Source of the DNA: Nocardioides litoris
GTDB lineage: Bacteria; Actinomycetota; Actinomycetes; Propionibacteriales; Nocardioidaceae
Length of the DNA: 64,000 bases
NCBI RefSeq assembly: GCF_006346315.1
Contig: NZ_VDMR01000001.1
Span: forward strand, 1,302,001 to 1,366,000
Reading direction: 5' to 3'
Below, piece after piece: positions 47,866-55,696 of the stretch. Positions within the stretch are counted from its first letter, which is position 1, and each line of letters begins with the position of its first letter. Below the pieces are notes generated by a model that ran no database searches, was not told the DNA's origin, and was given only the letters and a program-made list of their open reading frames with translations. A program made the translations under genes and the position numbers.

Positions 47866-47930
47866 GGGGGGAAGGATGCGTCGCCGAGACCGGGCGCAAA
47901 CGGCGCCACCGCCTCACTACGCTTCGACCC

Positions 47931-49193
47931 GTGACCGACGCCCAGGACCCGACCCAGACCGTCGCCGACCTCGCCACCCGGGCCCGCGAGGCGTCGTACG
48001 ACCTGGCGCTGGCGACCCGCGGGGCCAAGGACGCGGCCCTGCACGCGATGGCCGACGCCCTGCTGGCCCGCGGCACCGAGGTGCTCGCCGCCAACGCCGA
48101 CGACGTGGCGCGCGCCGAGGCCGACGGCACCCCCGCCAACGTGGTCGACCGGCTGCGCCTGACCGACGAGCGGCTGGCGGGCATGGCGCAGGGGCTGCGC
48201 GACGTCGCCGGGCTGCCCGACCCCGTCGGCGAGGTCGTGCGGGGCAGCACGCTGGCCAACGGGCTCGAGCTGCGGCAGGTGCGGGTGCCGTTCGGCGTGG
48301 TCGGGATGATCTACGAGGCGCGCCCCAACGTCACCGCCGACGCCGCGGGCATCTGCCTGAAGTCCGGCAACGCGGTGCTCCTGCGCGGCAGCGGCAGCGC
48401 CGCCGCCTCCAACGCCGCGATCGTCACGGTGCTGCGCGACGCCGTGGCCGGCGCCGGGCTGCCCGCCGACGCCGTCCAGCTCGTCCCGGCCGAGACCCGC
48501 GAGACCGTCAAGGCCCTGATGCGGGCCCGGGGGCTCGTCGACGTGCTCATCCCGCGTGGGGGAGCGGGCCTGATCCAGTCCGTCGTCGACGAGTCGACGG
48601 TGCCGGTCATCGAGACCGGGGTCGGCAACTGCCACGTGTACGTCGACGCCAGCGCCGACCTCGACCAGGCGCTGGCCGTGGTGCTCAACGCCAAGACCCA
48701 CCGCACCAGCGTCTGCAACAGCGCCGAGTCGCTGCTGGTCCACGCCGGCCTGGCCGAGACCTTCCTGCCGCGCGTGGTGACGGCCCTGCAGGACGCCGGC
48801 GTCACGGTGCACGGCGACGAGGTGGTCGCCGCGCTCCCGGGCGTCGTGCCGGCCACCGACGACGACCACGCGCGCGAGTACCTCTCCCTCGACATCTCCG
48901 CGGCCGTCGTGGCCGACGTCGACGCGGCCGTCGCCCACATCCGGCGCTTCTCCAGCGGGCACACCGAGGCCGTCCTGGCCCGCGACCTCGACGTCACCCG
49001 TCGGTTCGTGGCCGCCGTCGACAGCGCCGCGGTGCTGGTCAACGCCAGCACCCGGTTCACCGACGGGGGTGAGCTCGGCTTCGGTGCCGAGATCGGCATC
49101 AGCACCCAGAAGCTGCACGCCCGCGGCCCCATGGGCCTGCCCGAGATGACCTCCACCAAGTACGTCGTCACGGGCGACGGCCACGTGCGTTGA
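47931..49193 (+). CDS. proA: glutamate-5-semialdehyde dehydrogenase (gamma-glutamyl phosphate reductase)
   Basis: NADPH-dependent reduction of gamma-glutamyl phosphate, second step of proline synthesis. 420 residues, ALDH-like fold: [34 protein letters not shown], and the catalytic Cys in [15 protein letters not shown]. The C-terminal [18 protein letters not shown] is typical. GTG at 47931 with TACGCT (47918-47923) 7 nt upstream, so leaderless. proB is not adjacent. Confidence 0.95.
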   Translation: MTDAQDPTQTVADLATRAREASYDLALATRGAKDAALHAMADALLARGTEVLAANADDVARAEADGTPANVVDRLRLTDERLAGMAQGLRDVAGLPDPVGEVVRGSTLANGLELRQVRVPFGVVGMIYEARPNVTADAAGICLKSGNAVLLRGSGSAAASNAAIVTVLRDAVAGAGLPADAVQLVPAETRETVKALMRARGLVDVLIPRGGAGLIQSVVDESTVPVIETGVGNCHVYVDASADLDQALAVVLNAKTHRTSVCNSAESLLVHAGLAETFLPRVVTALQDAGVTVHGDEVVAALPGVVPATDDDHAREYLSLDISAAVVADVDAAVAHIRRFSSGHTEAVLARDLDVTRRFVAAVDSAAVLVNASTRFTDGGELGFGAEIGISTQKLHARGPMGLPEMTSTKYVVTGDGHVR

Positions 49194-49227
49194 GCCCGGG
49201 CGCTGCGGCCGGGATAGGGTCGCGGCC

Positions 49228-49857
49228 GTGACTGCCGCCCGCGCGACGCACGCCGACCCGGCGGTCGAGCGGCTGTGGACCGGCGCGACGGTCATCACCG
49301 CGGTCCGCACGGTCGCCTCGCTCGCGCTCTGCCTGGTCGGGCTGTGGCAGGAGGAGCTGGCCTGGCTGGTCGCCGGCCTGGCGACGTACTGGGTGGGCGA
49401 CATGGCCGACGGTGCGTGGGCCCGGCTGCGCGACTGCGAGACCCGCATCGGGGCGGTCGTCGACATGCTGTGCGACCGGCTCAACTGCGCGGCGTTCTAC
49501 TTGTGCTTCGCCGCCCTCGAGCACGAGATGATCCTGCCGGTCGCGGTCTACCTGGCCGAGTTCCTGGTCATCGACTTCTTCCTCTCGCTGGCCTTCCTGG
49601 CCTGGCCGATCCGCAGCCCCAACTACTTCTACGAGGTCGACGAGCGCATCTACCGCTGGAACTGGTCCAAGCCGGCCAAGGCGGTCAACTCCTCCCTGTT
49701 CGCGGTGCTGCTGCTCGTCACCGGGTGGTGGGCGCTCGGCCTGGCCATCGCGATCGCACTGACGGTGCTCAAGTGCGTCTCGCTGCGCTGGCTGCTCCAG
49801 CTCGGCCTGCCGGTGCCGGTGCGCACGGCCGAGCCCGCGGGCCAGCCCCTCCGGTAG
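49228..49857 (+). CDS. CDP-alcohol phosphatidyltransferase-family membrane protein
   Basis: 209 residues with several hydrophobic segments. The family signature is complete: D-G-A-x2-A-R-x8-G-x3-D-x3-D, seen as DGAWARLRDCETRIG then AVVDMLCD (about 59-82). These enzymes transfer a phospho-alcohol from CDP-lipid in the membrane; which phospholipid is made cannot be read. TAGGGT (49215-49220) is 7 nt before the GTG, indicating a leaderless mRNA. The next membrane gene starts 3 nt after its stop. Confidence 0.85.
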   Translation: MTAARATHADPAVERLWTGATVITAVRTVASLALCLVGLWQEELAWLVAGLATYWVGDMADGAWARLRDCETRIGAVVDMLCDRLNCAAFYLCFAALEHEMILPVAVYLAEFLVIDFFLSLAFLAWPIRSPNYFYEVDERIYRWNWSKPAKAVNSSLFAVLLLVTGWWALGLAIAIALTVLKCVSLRWLLQLGLPVPVRTAEPAGQPLR

Positions 49858-49860
49858 CCG

Positions 49861-50343
49861 GTGGACGTCCTCGTCTGGCCGGCCATGGTCCTGCTCAGCG
49901 CCGCCCTGGCGCTGGCGCCCTTCCCGCCGTTCGAGGCGGCCGGGCTGGCGCTGGCCGAGGCCGCGCCGTCCGGCCCGGTCGCTGCGGTCGCGCTCGGCGT
50001 GCTGGCGGGCGCGGGCGCGACGCTGGGCAAGCTGCTCTGGTACGAAGCGGCCCGCCGCAGCACCGAGTCGCGCTGGGTGCAGAAGAAGATCGGCAGGGCC
50101 AAGGTCCGCGCCGCCTACGACCGTTGGACCGCGCGCGTCGACGGCCGCCCCGTGTACGCCGGCGGGGTCATGTTCGTCGCCGCCTCGGTCGGCCTGCCGC
50201 CCCTGCTGGTGATGGCCGCGGTCGCCGGCGTGGTGCGGATGCCGATGTGGGTCTTCGTGCCGACCGTCTTCGTCGGCCGCAGCATCCGGTTCGGGCTGCT
50301 GTTCCTCGGCGCCGACGCCGTCCTGCCCGACTTCGCGCACTAG
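49861..50343 (+). CDS. small membrane protein, VTT/DedA-like
   Basis: 160 residues, three to four hydrophobic segments. The glycine-rich GVLAGAGATLGKLLWYEAARR and the late PPLLVMAAVAGVVRMPMW..GRSIRF pattern recall VTT/DedA (SNARE-associated) half-proteins, but the full family signature is not certain. GTG start 3 nt after the CDP-alcohol transferase stop suggests shared transcription and a role in lipid movement; that role is inference. Confidence 0.6.
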   Translation: MDVLVWPAMVLLSAALALAPFPPFEAAGLALAEAAPSGPVAAVALGVLAGAGATLGKLLWYEAARRSTESRWVQKKIGRAKVRAAYDRWTARVDGRPVYAGGVMFVAASVGLPPLLVMAAVAGVVRMPMWVFVPTVFVGRSIRFGLLFLGADAVLPDFAH

Positions 50344-50400
50344 CCCCGGTCGGGCCGGTCTGCCGCCAGGGGTGAGGCCGGCGCCCGCTACGATCCCCCC

Positions 50401-50568
50401 ATGGCGCTGACCTCCGTGACGACCGTCCTGACCACCGTGGCGGCCGAGTCGGGCGAGCACTCCGACCCCGCCGTGCCGGTCTGGGTGGTCGGGCTGATCG
50501 CCTTCGGCATCCTGCTGGCGCTGCTCGTCGGCGTCGTCGCCTTCGGCGGGGGCCGCGAGCACTCCTGA
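50401..50568 (+). CDS. small single-pass membrane protein upstream of nadD
   Basis: 55 residues: a short outer segment ([20 protein letters not shown]) then one transmembrane helix at about 27-49 and a G-G-G-R-E-H-S end. TACGAT (50389-50394) lies exactly 6 nt before the ATG, the leaderless arrangement repeated across this window, which argues for a real gene. It ends 4 nt before nadD. Function unknown. Confidence 0.65.
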   Translation: MALTSVTTVLTTVAAESGEHSDPAVPVWVVGLIAFGILLALLVGVVAFGGGREHS

Positions 50569-50572
50569 GCCG

Positions 50573-51205
50573 GTGTCGCTCCCCGTGGGGTCCGCCGCCG
50601 AGGCACCCGTACGCCGTCGCATCGGCGTCATGGGCGGCACCTTCGACCCCATCCACCACGGCCACCTCGTCGCGGCCTCGGAGGTGCAGGCCTGGTTCGA
50701 CCTCGACGAGGTCGTCTTCGTGCCGACCGGCCGGCCGTGGCAGAAGTCCGGGCGCGACGTCTCGCCGCCCGAGCACCGCTACCTGATGACGGTGGTCGCC
50801 ACGGCGGCCAACCCGCGCTTCCGCGTCTCGCGCGTCGACATCGACCGGGACGGGCCGACGTACACGATCGACACGCTGCAGGACCTCGCCGCCGAGCTGC
50901 CCGACGCCGACCTGTTCTTCATCACCGGCGCCGACGCGCTCAGCGAGATCTTCAGCTGGCGTGACCACGAGCGGCTCTTCGACCTGGCCCACTTCGTGGG
51001 GTGCACCCGTCCCGGCGCCGACCTCACGGCCTCGACCATCGAGCAGATCCCGCACGACCGGGTGACGCTCCTGGAGGTGCCGGCCCTGGCCATCTCCTCC
51101 ACCGACTGCCGTGCCCGCCAGCGTGCGGGCCGCCCCGTCTGGTACCTCGTGCCCGACGGTGTGGTGCAGTACATCCACAAGCACCGCCTCTACTCGGAAG
51201 CCTGA
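50573..51205 (+). CDS. nadD: nicotinate-nucleotide adenylyltransferase
   Basis: Adenylates nicotinate mononucleotide in NAD synthesis. 210 residues; [18 protein letters not shown] carries the nucleotidyltransferase H-x-G-H motif, and the C-terminal [10 protein letters not shown] matches the I-S-S-T-x-I-R signature with Cys replacing the usual Ile. GTG start; N-terminal 15 residues are an extension. First gene of the nadD-rsfS-phosphatase cluster common in bacteria. Confidence 0.94.
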   Translation: MSLPVGSAAEAPVRRRIGVMGGTFDPIHHGHLVAASEVQAWFDLDEVVFVPTGRPWQKSGRDVSPPEHRYLMTVVATAANPRFRVSRVDIDRDGPTYTIDTLQDLAAELPDADLFFITGADALSEIFSWRDHERLFDLAHFVGCTRPGADLTASTIEQIPHDRVTLLEVPALAISSTDCRARQRAGRPVWYLVPDGVVQYIHKHRLYSEA

Positions 51206-51217
51206 GCTGACCCACCC

Positions 51218-51595
51218 ATGACCGCCACCGACCACGCCATCGAGCTCGTGCACGCCGCCGCCCGCGCGGCGAGCGACAAGCTGGCCCAGCAGATCATCGC
51301 CTTCGACGTCAGCGACCAACTGGCCATCACCGACGCCTTCGTGCTCGCCTCGGCCACCAACGACCGCCAGGTCAAGGCCATCGTCGACGAGGTCGAGGAC
51401 AAGCTGCGCGAGATCGGCGCCAAGCCCGTGCGGCGCGAGGGCGAGCGCGACGGCCGGTGGGTGCTCATCGACTACGGCGAGATCGTCGTGCACGTCCAGC
51501 ACGAGGAGGAGCGGCAGTTCTACGCCCTCGAGCGGCTCTGGCGCGACTGCCCGACCATCACGCTGCCCGCCGACGTCGTCTCGCACGAGCGGTGA
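51218..51595 (+). CDS. rsfS: ribosomal silencing factor RsfS
   Basis: Binds ribosomal protein uL14 and blocks subunit joining on starvation. 125 residues; FDVSDQLAITDAFVLASATNDRQVKAIVDEV and the VLIDYGEIVVHVQHEEERQFYALERLW segment are the family core. ATG 12 nt after nadD; the stop overlaps the following GTG by 4 nt. Confidence 0.94.
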   Translation: MTATDHAIELVHAAARAASDKLAQQIIAFDVSDQLAITDAFVLASATNDRQVKAIVDEVEDKLREIGAKPVRREGERDGRWVLIDYGEIVVHVQHEEERQFYALERLWRDCPTITLPADVVSHER

Positions 51596-52209
51596 GCGCG
51601 GGCGCCCGACTCGTCCTCCTCCGCCACGGCCGCACCGCCTGGAACGCCAGCGGCCGCATCCAGGGCCAGCTCGACGTCGGCCTCGACGACGTCGGCGTCG
51701 CCCAGGCGGCCCGCACCGCACCCGTCGTGGCCGCGCTGGCCCCGGTCGTGCTGCACTGCTCCGACCTGCGCCGGACCCGGATGACCGTCGAGCCGCTCGC
51801 CGCGGCCACCGGGCTGCCGGTCACCTACGACGAGCGCCTGCGCGAGCTCACCTTCGGCGCCTACGAGGGCCTCGAGCGCAGCGACCTCGCCGATCGCGAC
51901 CCCGCGTCGTACGCCGCCCTGCGCCGGGGCGACTACGAGCGGGTCCGCCACGCCGAGCCGACCGACGAGGTCACCGCCCGCATGCTCGCCGTGCTGACCG
52001 CGCTGCTCGGCGGCCTGGGCGACGACCAGACCGCCGTCGCCGTCAGCCACGGCGCCGCGATCCGGATCGCCGTCGGCGCCCTGCTGGGCTGGCCCGAGGG
52101 CGTCTTCCGCACCCTCGGCGGCCTGGACAACTGCGGCTGGGTCGAGCTGCGCCGCCACCCCGAGACGGGCGTGCTGCGGCTCGAGGCCTACAACCGCACG
52201 GCGTCCTGA
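51592..52209 (+). CDS. histidine phosphatase (phosphoglycerate mutase-like)
   Basis: 205 residues. The catalytic R-H-G is in LVLLRHGRTAWNASGRIQGQ and the second catalytic His in AVAVSHGAAIRIAVG; Glu in LRELTFGAYEG is the expected acid. The genomic position after nadD-rsfS is the one often occupied by a phosphatase annotated as cobC-like or phosphoglycerate mutase-like. The substrate is not determined. Overlaps rsfS by 4 nt. Confidence 0.9.
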   Translation: MSAGARLVLLRHGRTAWNASGRIQGQLDVGLDDVGVAQAARTAPVVAALAPVVLHCSDLRRTRMTVEPLAAATGLPVTYDERLRELTFGAYEGLERSDLADRDPASYAALRRGDYERVRHAEPTDEVTARMLAVLTALLGGLGDDQTAVAVSHGAAIRIAVGALLGWPEGVFRTLGGLDNCGWVELRRHPETGVLRLEAYNRTAS

Positions 52210-52238
52210 CCGGCTGCCGTCCACGGAGGGGACCCGAT

Positions 52239-52268
52239 TTCACATCGTCGTCACCCATTGGCTAAAGT
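52239..52268 (+). promoter_or_regulatory. promoter of tRNA-Ala
   Basis: TTCACA (52239-52244) and TAAAGT (52263-52268) with an 18-nt spacer, 13 nt before the mature tRNA 5' end. The downstream degenerate copies have no comparable promoter. Confidence 0.65.
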
Positions 52269-52281
52269 TCTCGTTGTTCAC

Positions 52282-52354
52282 GGGGGTGTGGCGCAGCTGG
52301 TAGCGCACCTGCATGGCATGCAGGGGGTCAGGGGTTCGAGTCCCCTCACCTCCA
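52282..52354 (+). tRNA. tRNA-Ala (anticodon GGC)
   Basis: The 73-nt sequence folds fully: acceptor GGGGGTG/CACCTCC (one G-U), D stem GCGC/GCGC, anticodon stem CCTGC/GCAGG with loop ATGGCAT (anticodon GGC, reading GCC), and T arm AGGGG-TTCGAGT-CCCCT. The CCA end is not encoded in full. A promoter precedes and a hairpin terminator follows. Confidence 0.93.
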
Positions 52355-52364
52355 CCGCGAACGC

Positions 52365-52393
52365 AAGGCCCGGTCCGACGAGGACCGGGCCTT
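52365..52393 (+). terminator. terminator after tRNA-Ala
   Basis: 12-bp perfect stem AAGGCCCGGTCC/GGACCGGGCCTT with a GACGA loop, 10 nt after the tRNA, followed by CGTCATTT. Confidence 0.85.
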
Positions 52394-52433
52394 CGTCATT
52401 TCCTCGGCCGGGCCGGCTGCGGTCGACGTGGTG

Positions 52434-52508
52434 GGGCGCAGCTGGTAGCGGCTCTGCCTCTGAGGCATGGCATGCAGGGGGTCAGGGGTTCGAGTCCCCT
52501 CACCTCCA
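52434..52508 (+). pseudogene. degenerate tRNA-Ala copy 2
   Basis: Repeats the D arm, anticodon region and T arm of the functional tRNA plus its terminator, but the 5' acceptor half no longer pairs well (GTGG... against CACCTCC), the D stem has a G-G clash, and extra bases sit in the anticodon arm (GCTCTGCCTCTGAG before GCATGGC). No promoter is visible and a terminator lies upstream. Best read as a tRNA pseudogene from tandem duplication of a unit of about 150 bp. Confidence 0.7.
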
Positions 52509-52518
52509 CCGCGAACGC

Positions 52519-52547
52519 AAGGCCCGGTCCGATGAGGACCGGGCCTT
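52519..52547 (+). terminator. terminator copy 2
   Basis: Copy of the tRNA terminator with one loop change (GATGA instead of GACGA). The stem is intact. Confidence 0.75.
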
Positions 52548-52587
52548 CGTCATTTCCTCGGCCGGGCCGGCTGCGGTCGACGTGGTG

Positions 52588-52663
52588 GGGCGCAGCTGGT
52601 AGCGGCTCTGTCTCCTGAGGCATGGCATGCAGGGGGTCAGGGGTTCGAGTCCCCTCACCTCCA
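52588..52663 (+). pseudogene. degenerate tRNA-Ala copy 3
   Basis: The same structure as copy 2 and nearly identical to it, including the altered acceptor and D stem. It differs in the inserted anticodon-arm bases (GTCTCCTGAG). The T arm and 3' acceptor half are perfect copies of the functional tRNA. Copies 2 and 3 share the same lesions, so one was duplicated from the other after it decayed. Confidence 0.7.
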
Positions 52664-52673
52664 CCGCGAACGC

Positions 52674-52702
52674 AAGGCCCGGTCCGACGAGGACCGGGCC
52701 TT
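52674..52702 (+). terminator. terminator copy 3
   Basis: Third copy of the AAGGCCCGGTCC stem-loop, with the same loop (GACGA) as the first. It also stands 18 nt past the stop of the convergent gene that begins at 53842 and may serve it. Confidence 0.75.
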
Positions 52703-52720
52703 CGTCGTCCTCGGGCCGGC

Positions 52721-53842
52721 TCACTCGCCGCGAGCGACCTCGCGGCGCAGCTGCGCCCGCCGCCGCACGAGCGCAGCCACCGGCACGGGCGGCTCGCCGA
52801 GCGGGTTGACCCGGGCGACCTCGTCCATCGCGGCCATCACGTTGCGCAGGTTGGTCAGCACGCCGCCGTACTCCGGCCACAGCTCGAGCCGCAGGCCCTC
52901 GGCGTGCAGGGACGAGATGACCTCGTCGAGCCGGGCTCGGGCCCGCAGGAGGGGGTCGACCTCGGCGTCGACGATCGCGTCGCCGGCCTCGGTCAGCAGG
53001 TCGGCGAAGCACTCGCGGAAGGCGTCGTCCCACGTGCGGCCCGCGGCCAGGCTGTGGCCGAAGGTGCGGGCCAGGCTGCGCGACTCGGCCACGGCCTGCT
53101 CGAGCCGCTGGAGCAGCTCGTACCAGTCCTGCGGGTCGCGCAGCTGCCTGGCCGAGCGGCGGGGGTTGAGCCGGGCGCTCTCGACCGCCTGGCGCACCAG
53201 CGCCCACGCCTCGTCGATCAGCTCGTCGAGGTCGCGGGTGCGCTGGACCCACTCCTCGACCAGGTCGGGGGAGACGCCGTCGCGCAGGCCGTGGCCCATC
53301 TCGCAGACCAGCTCGCCGAGCCGGTCGTCGATGCGGTCGATCGCCCGCACCGCCGTGCGCCGGCGCAGCGGCGGCCAGACGACGAGGTTGACTGCGATGC
53401 CGACGCCGATGCCGATCGCGGTGTCGAGCAGCCGGGCCAGCAGGACCGTGTCGTCGTCGGAGAAGCCCGTGGCCACGACCACGAGCGCGGTGGCCGCGAC
53501 CGTCGTCTCCTGCCCGTCGAACCACGGCAGAGCCCCGACCACGAGCCCGAGCAGGACCGCGAGGGCCACGGTGGTGACGCTGAGGCCGAGCAGGTTGCCG
53601 ACGGCCGAGGCGAGCAGCACGCCGGCCACGGTGGCGGCCACCTGGCGCGTGCCCTGGCTGACCGTCTTGTAGACGGTGCCGTGCACCACCAGGATGGCCG
53701 CCCACGGCGCCAGGAAGGGTTGCTCGAGCCCGAACGTGTCGGCCGCCAGGACCCACGCCAGCGTGGCGGCCACGGCGGTCTTGGCCAGCTGCGTGACGTC
53801 GTTCCAGAAGATCGGGTCGCGCAGGCGGGCGCGCTCGGACAT
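52721..53842 (-). CDS. FUSC/aromatic acid exporter-like membrane protein
   Basis: 373 residues. The N-terminal half (about 15-165) has six hydrophobic segments, with LAPWAAILVVHGTVYKTVSQG and a late IGIGVGIAVNLVVWPPLRR typical of FUSC/ArAE permeases. The C-terminal half is a soluble helical domain. The family includes p-hydroxybenzoic acid efflux and is otherwise uncharacterised in actinobacteria. ATG at 53842 with a GGAGGGAGA ribosome site. Confidence 0.85.
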   Translation of the reverse strand: MSERARLRDPIFWNDVTQLAKTAVAATLAWVLAADTFGLEQPFLAPWAAILVVHGTVYKTVSQGTRQVAATVAGVLLASAVGNLLGLSVTTVALAVLLGLVVGALPWFDGQETTVAATALVVVATGFSDDDTVLLARLLDTAIGIGVGIAVNLVVWPPLRRRTAVRAIDRIDDRLGELVCEMGHGLRDGVSPDLVEEWVQRTRDLDELIDEAWALVRQAVESARLNPRRSARQLRDPQDWYELLQRLEQAVAESRSLARTFGHSLAAGRTWDDAFRECFADLLTEAGDAIVDAEVDPLLRARARLDEVISSLHAEGLRLELWPEYGGVLTNLRNVMAAMDEVARVNPLGEPPVPVAALVRRRAQLRREVARGE

Positions 53843-53957
53843 CGTGGGTCTCCCTCCCCACCGGCCGCGGCGAGCGGCCAGCGCTCCAGCGAAGCACAGC
53901 CCGGGTCCGGTCTGGTCCCCCCGACGGTGGGCTGGTGGCACCCGGCAGCATGGGGGA

Positions 53958-54395
53958 GTGAGCGACGCCTCCGACCTGCGCTGGTCGACCCACGCCGACC
54001 CCGACTTCCTGGTCCTGCAACCCGCCCCGGTGCCCGCGGTGTCGGACGGCCGGCCGGTCGACGTGCTCCGCGAGCTGTTCGCCCGGCGCGGGTTCCGCCC
54101 GGTCGCGGAGGCCGAGCGCCTCGACCTCGGCGCGTCCAGCGGGTGCCTGCTCTCGCGCGGCGACGACGGCGAGGTGGCCCTGCTCGTCACGATCAGCGAG
54201 CGGGCCGGGGCCACCCGCTTCGCCCTGCCCGGGCTCGACCCGGAGTGGTGGGCACGGGCGGTCCAGGTCGGTCACGCCGCCGTGCTCGTCTCCTCGGCGG
54301 CCCTGGGCCTCGAGGGCCCGGTCGACCGCGACCAGCTCCGGGCCGACGTCGAGGCGGGCGGCGTCGTCGCCGCGCTGGTGCCGGCCGCCGGCTGA
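53958..54395 (+). CDS. small protein of unknown function
   Basis: 145 residues, soluble, acidic (starts MSDASDLRWSTHADPDFLVL). One Cys, no recognisable catalytic motif. A central stretch LLVTISERAGATRFALPGLD suggests a compact alpha/beta domain. CAGCAT lies 6 nt before the GTG. Similar-sized actinobacterial proteins exist, but I cannot assign the family with confidence. Confidence 0.55.
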   Translation: MSDASDLRWSTHADPDFLVLQPAPVPAVSDGRPVDVLRELFARRGFRPVAEAERLDLGASSGCLLSRGDDGEVALLVTISERAGATRFALPGLDPEWWARAVQVGHAAVLVSSAALGLEGPVDRDQLRADVEAGGVVAALVPAAG

Positions 54396-54405
54396 ACAGG
54401 CGGGC

Positions 54406-54969
54406 TCAGCCGAGGGGCACACGGCGCGCGAGGTCTGCCAGGAACGCCTCGTCACCGCCGCGGACGGTGGCCAGGTCGAGCAGCACCACGCTGTCGGGAT
54501 CGTGGGCCTCCCAGCGCGGGAACGTCCGCTGGGTCGCCAGCGGGTCGAGCACCGCCAGCTCGCGCGCCCACTGCGCGGCGTACCCCGGGGTGCAGCGGAC
54601 CCGCAGCTCGCGTCCGCCGGCCGGACCGGGCGTCACGCCGGCTCCCTGGACGAGCGACCACGCCAGGGCGGCCGGCGCCACGCCGGTGCGCTCGAGGCGC
54701 AGGCCGCCGGGGTCGAGGACCAGCCGCGCCCCCGACGGGCCCGCGGCCTGGCGGCGCGCCGCGACCAGGACCAGCGCCCCGACCCCGATGCACACCAGCA
54801 GGACGAGGAGCCCGAACGCCGCGCCGACCACCCCGCCCGTGGTCGCCCAGGTGCCTCCGCCGACGCCGAGGCCGACGACCAGGGCCGTGACCACCGCGAT
54901 CACCTGCAGGACTCGGGTGGCGGCCGCCTGCTCCGGCAGGTCGACGCCGTACGACGCGGGCGGCTGCAC
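54406..54969 (-). CDS. membrane protein of unknown function, PH-like tail
   Basis: 187 residues. Two adjacent hydrophobic segments (about 20-42 and 47-70) are followed by a beta-rich cytosolic domain (RLVLDPGGLRLERTGVAPAALAWSLV). The layout is the same as the protein at 47302-47865, so both may be bacterial-PH membrane proteins. The GTG start lies only 4 nt past the stop of the upstream monooxygenase gene, suggesting one operon. Confidence 0.55.
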   Translation of the reverse strand: MQPPASYGVDLPEQAAATRVLQVIAVVTALVVGLGVGGGTWATTGGVVGAAFGLLVLLVCIGVGALVLVAARRQAAGPSGARLVLDPGGLRLERTGVAPAALAWSLVQGAGVTPGPAGGRELRVRCTPGYAAQWARELAVLDPLATQRTFPRWEAHDPDSVVLLDLATVRGGDEAFLADLARRVPLG

Positions 54970-54973
54970 CGGC

Positions 54974-55309
54974 TCAGCCCGGTGCGGGCGCCGACCCGCC
55001 GGCGATCTCGTAGTTCCAGACCTCGCTGTGCGTGGAGACCGGCCGCGGCGCGTCCCCGCCGGCCCGCTCCTGCGCAGAGCGGTGGCCGTCGGCGAACCCG
55101 GGGGAGGAGAGCCACCCCTGGAAGGCCTCCTCGTCGCGCCAGCGCGTGATGACCAGCCACTGGTCGCGGCCGTCGGTCGGCTTGAGCAGCTCGAACCCCT
55201 CGAACCCCTCGGCTCCGTCGACGGCCCCGGCCCGCTTGGCGAAGCGGTGGGCGAGCTCGTCGCCACTGTCGGCGGGCACGGTGATGGCGTTGATCTTGAT
55301 GACGGTCAC
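54974..55309 (-). CDS. antibiotic biosynthesis monooxygenase (ABM/HmoA-like) domain protein
   Basis: 111 residues with the ferredoxin-like ABM fold: MTVIKINAITVPADSGDELA and WLVITRWRDEEAFQGWLSSPGF. Family members degrade haem or oxidise polyketides; the N-terminal half resembles the MhuD/HmoA haem-degrading group, but the catalytic Asn/Trp/His set cannot be verified here. Four nt before the membrane-protein gene. Confidence 0.75.
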   Translation of the reverse strand: MTVIKINAITVPADSGDELAHRFAKRAGAVDGAEGFEGFELLKPTDGRDQWLVITRWRDEEAFQGWLSSPGFADGHRSAQERAGGDAPRPVSTHSEVWNYEIAGGSAPAPG

Positions 55310-55399
55310 GCCGCCAGCCTGCCAGGTCGGTCGGCGGCGTTTCCTGGTGAGCCCGGAGGGTAGGTGGGGACGACGCCCGCCCGACCAGGAGGTCCGCCC

Positions 55400-55696
55400 G
55401 TGCCCACTGTCGATCCCACCGCTCTGCGCGACCTCGCGTCGCGCTGGACGGCCGTCTCCGACCACGTCACCCGCGCCCGGGCCGCCGTGGCCCGCACCGA
55501 GGACGTCAGCCTCACCAACTTCACCGCCCTCGCGCTGTCCATGGCGGCCGTGCACGTCGAGGCGGAGAACTACGTGCAGCGCGAGCTCGACGCCAAGGAC
55601 GAGGACGCCGACGGCTTCGCCGTCCGCATGCGGGCGACGGCGGACACGTGGGAGACGACCGAGGCGGCCAACACGGTCTCGGAGGGCGGGTCGTGA
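55400..55696 (+). CDS. EspC/WXG100-like type VII secretion-associated small protein
   Basis: 98 residues, helical throughout, no membrane segment or signal peptide. The two amphipathic helices (DPTALRDLASRWTAVSDHVT and an E-rich second half) resemble EspC and related ESX secretion-associated proteins. AGGAGG at 55386-55391 fixes the GTG. Its TGA overlaps the next GTG by 4 nt, so it is made together with the WXG-motif membrane protein, probably as a pair or chaperone. Confidence 0.62.
   Translation: MPTVDPTALRDLASRWTAVSDHVTRARAAVARTEDVSLTNFTALALSMAAVHVEAENYVQRELDAKDEDADGFAVRMRATADTWETTEAANTVSEGGS

Noticed and set aside
52441..52508. Copy 2 of the tRNA array as a functional tRNA-Gln(CTG)
   Set aside because: A CTG-like loop can be drawn, but only three anticodon-stem pairs form, the acceptor and D stem are broken, and the body matches tRNA-Ala rather than any tRNA-Gln.
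52622..55363. A 913-residue plus-strand open frame from the tRNA region onward
   Set aside because: It is low in complexity, antisense to the permease and monooxygenase genes, and matches no family. It is a shadow of the minus-strand genes.
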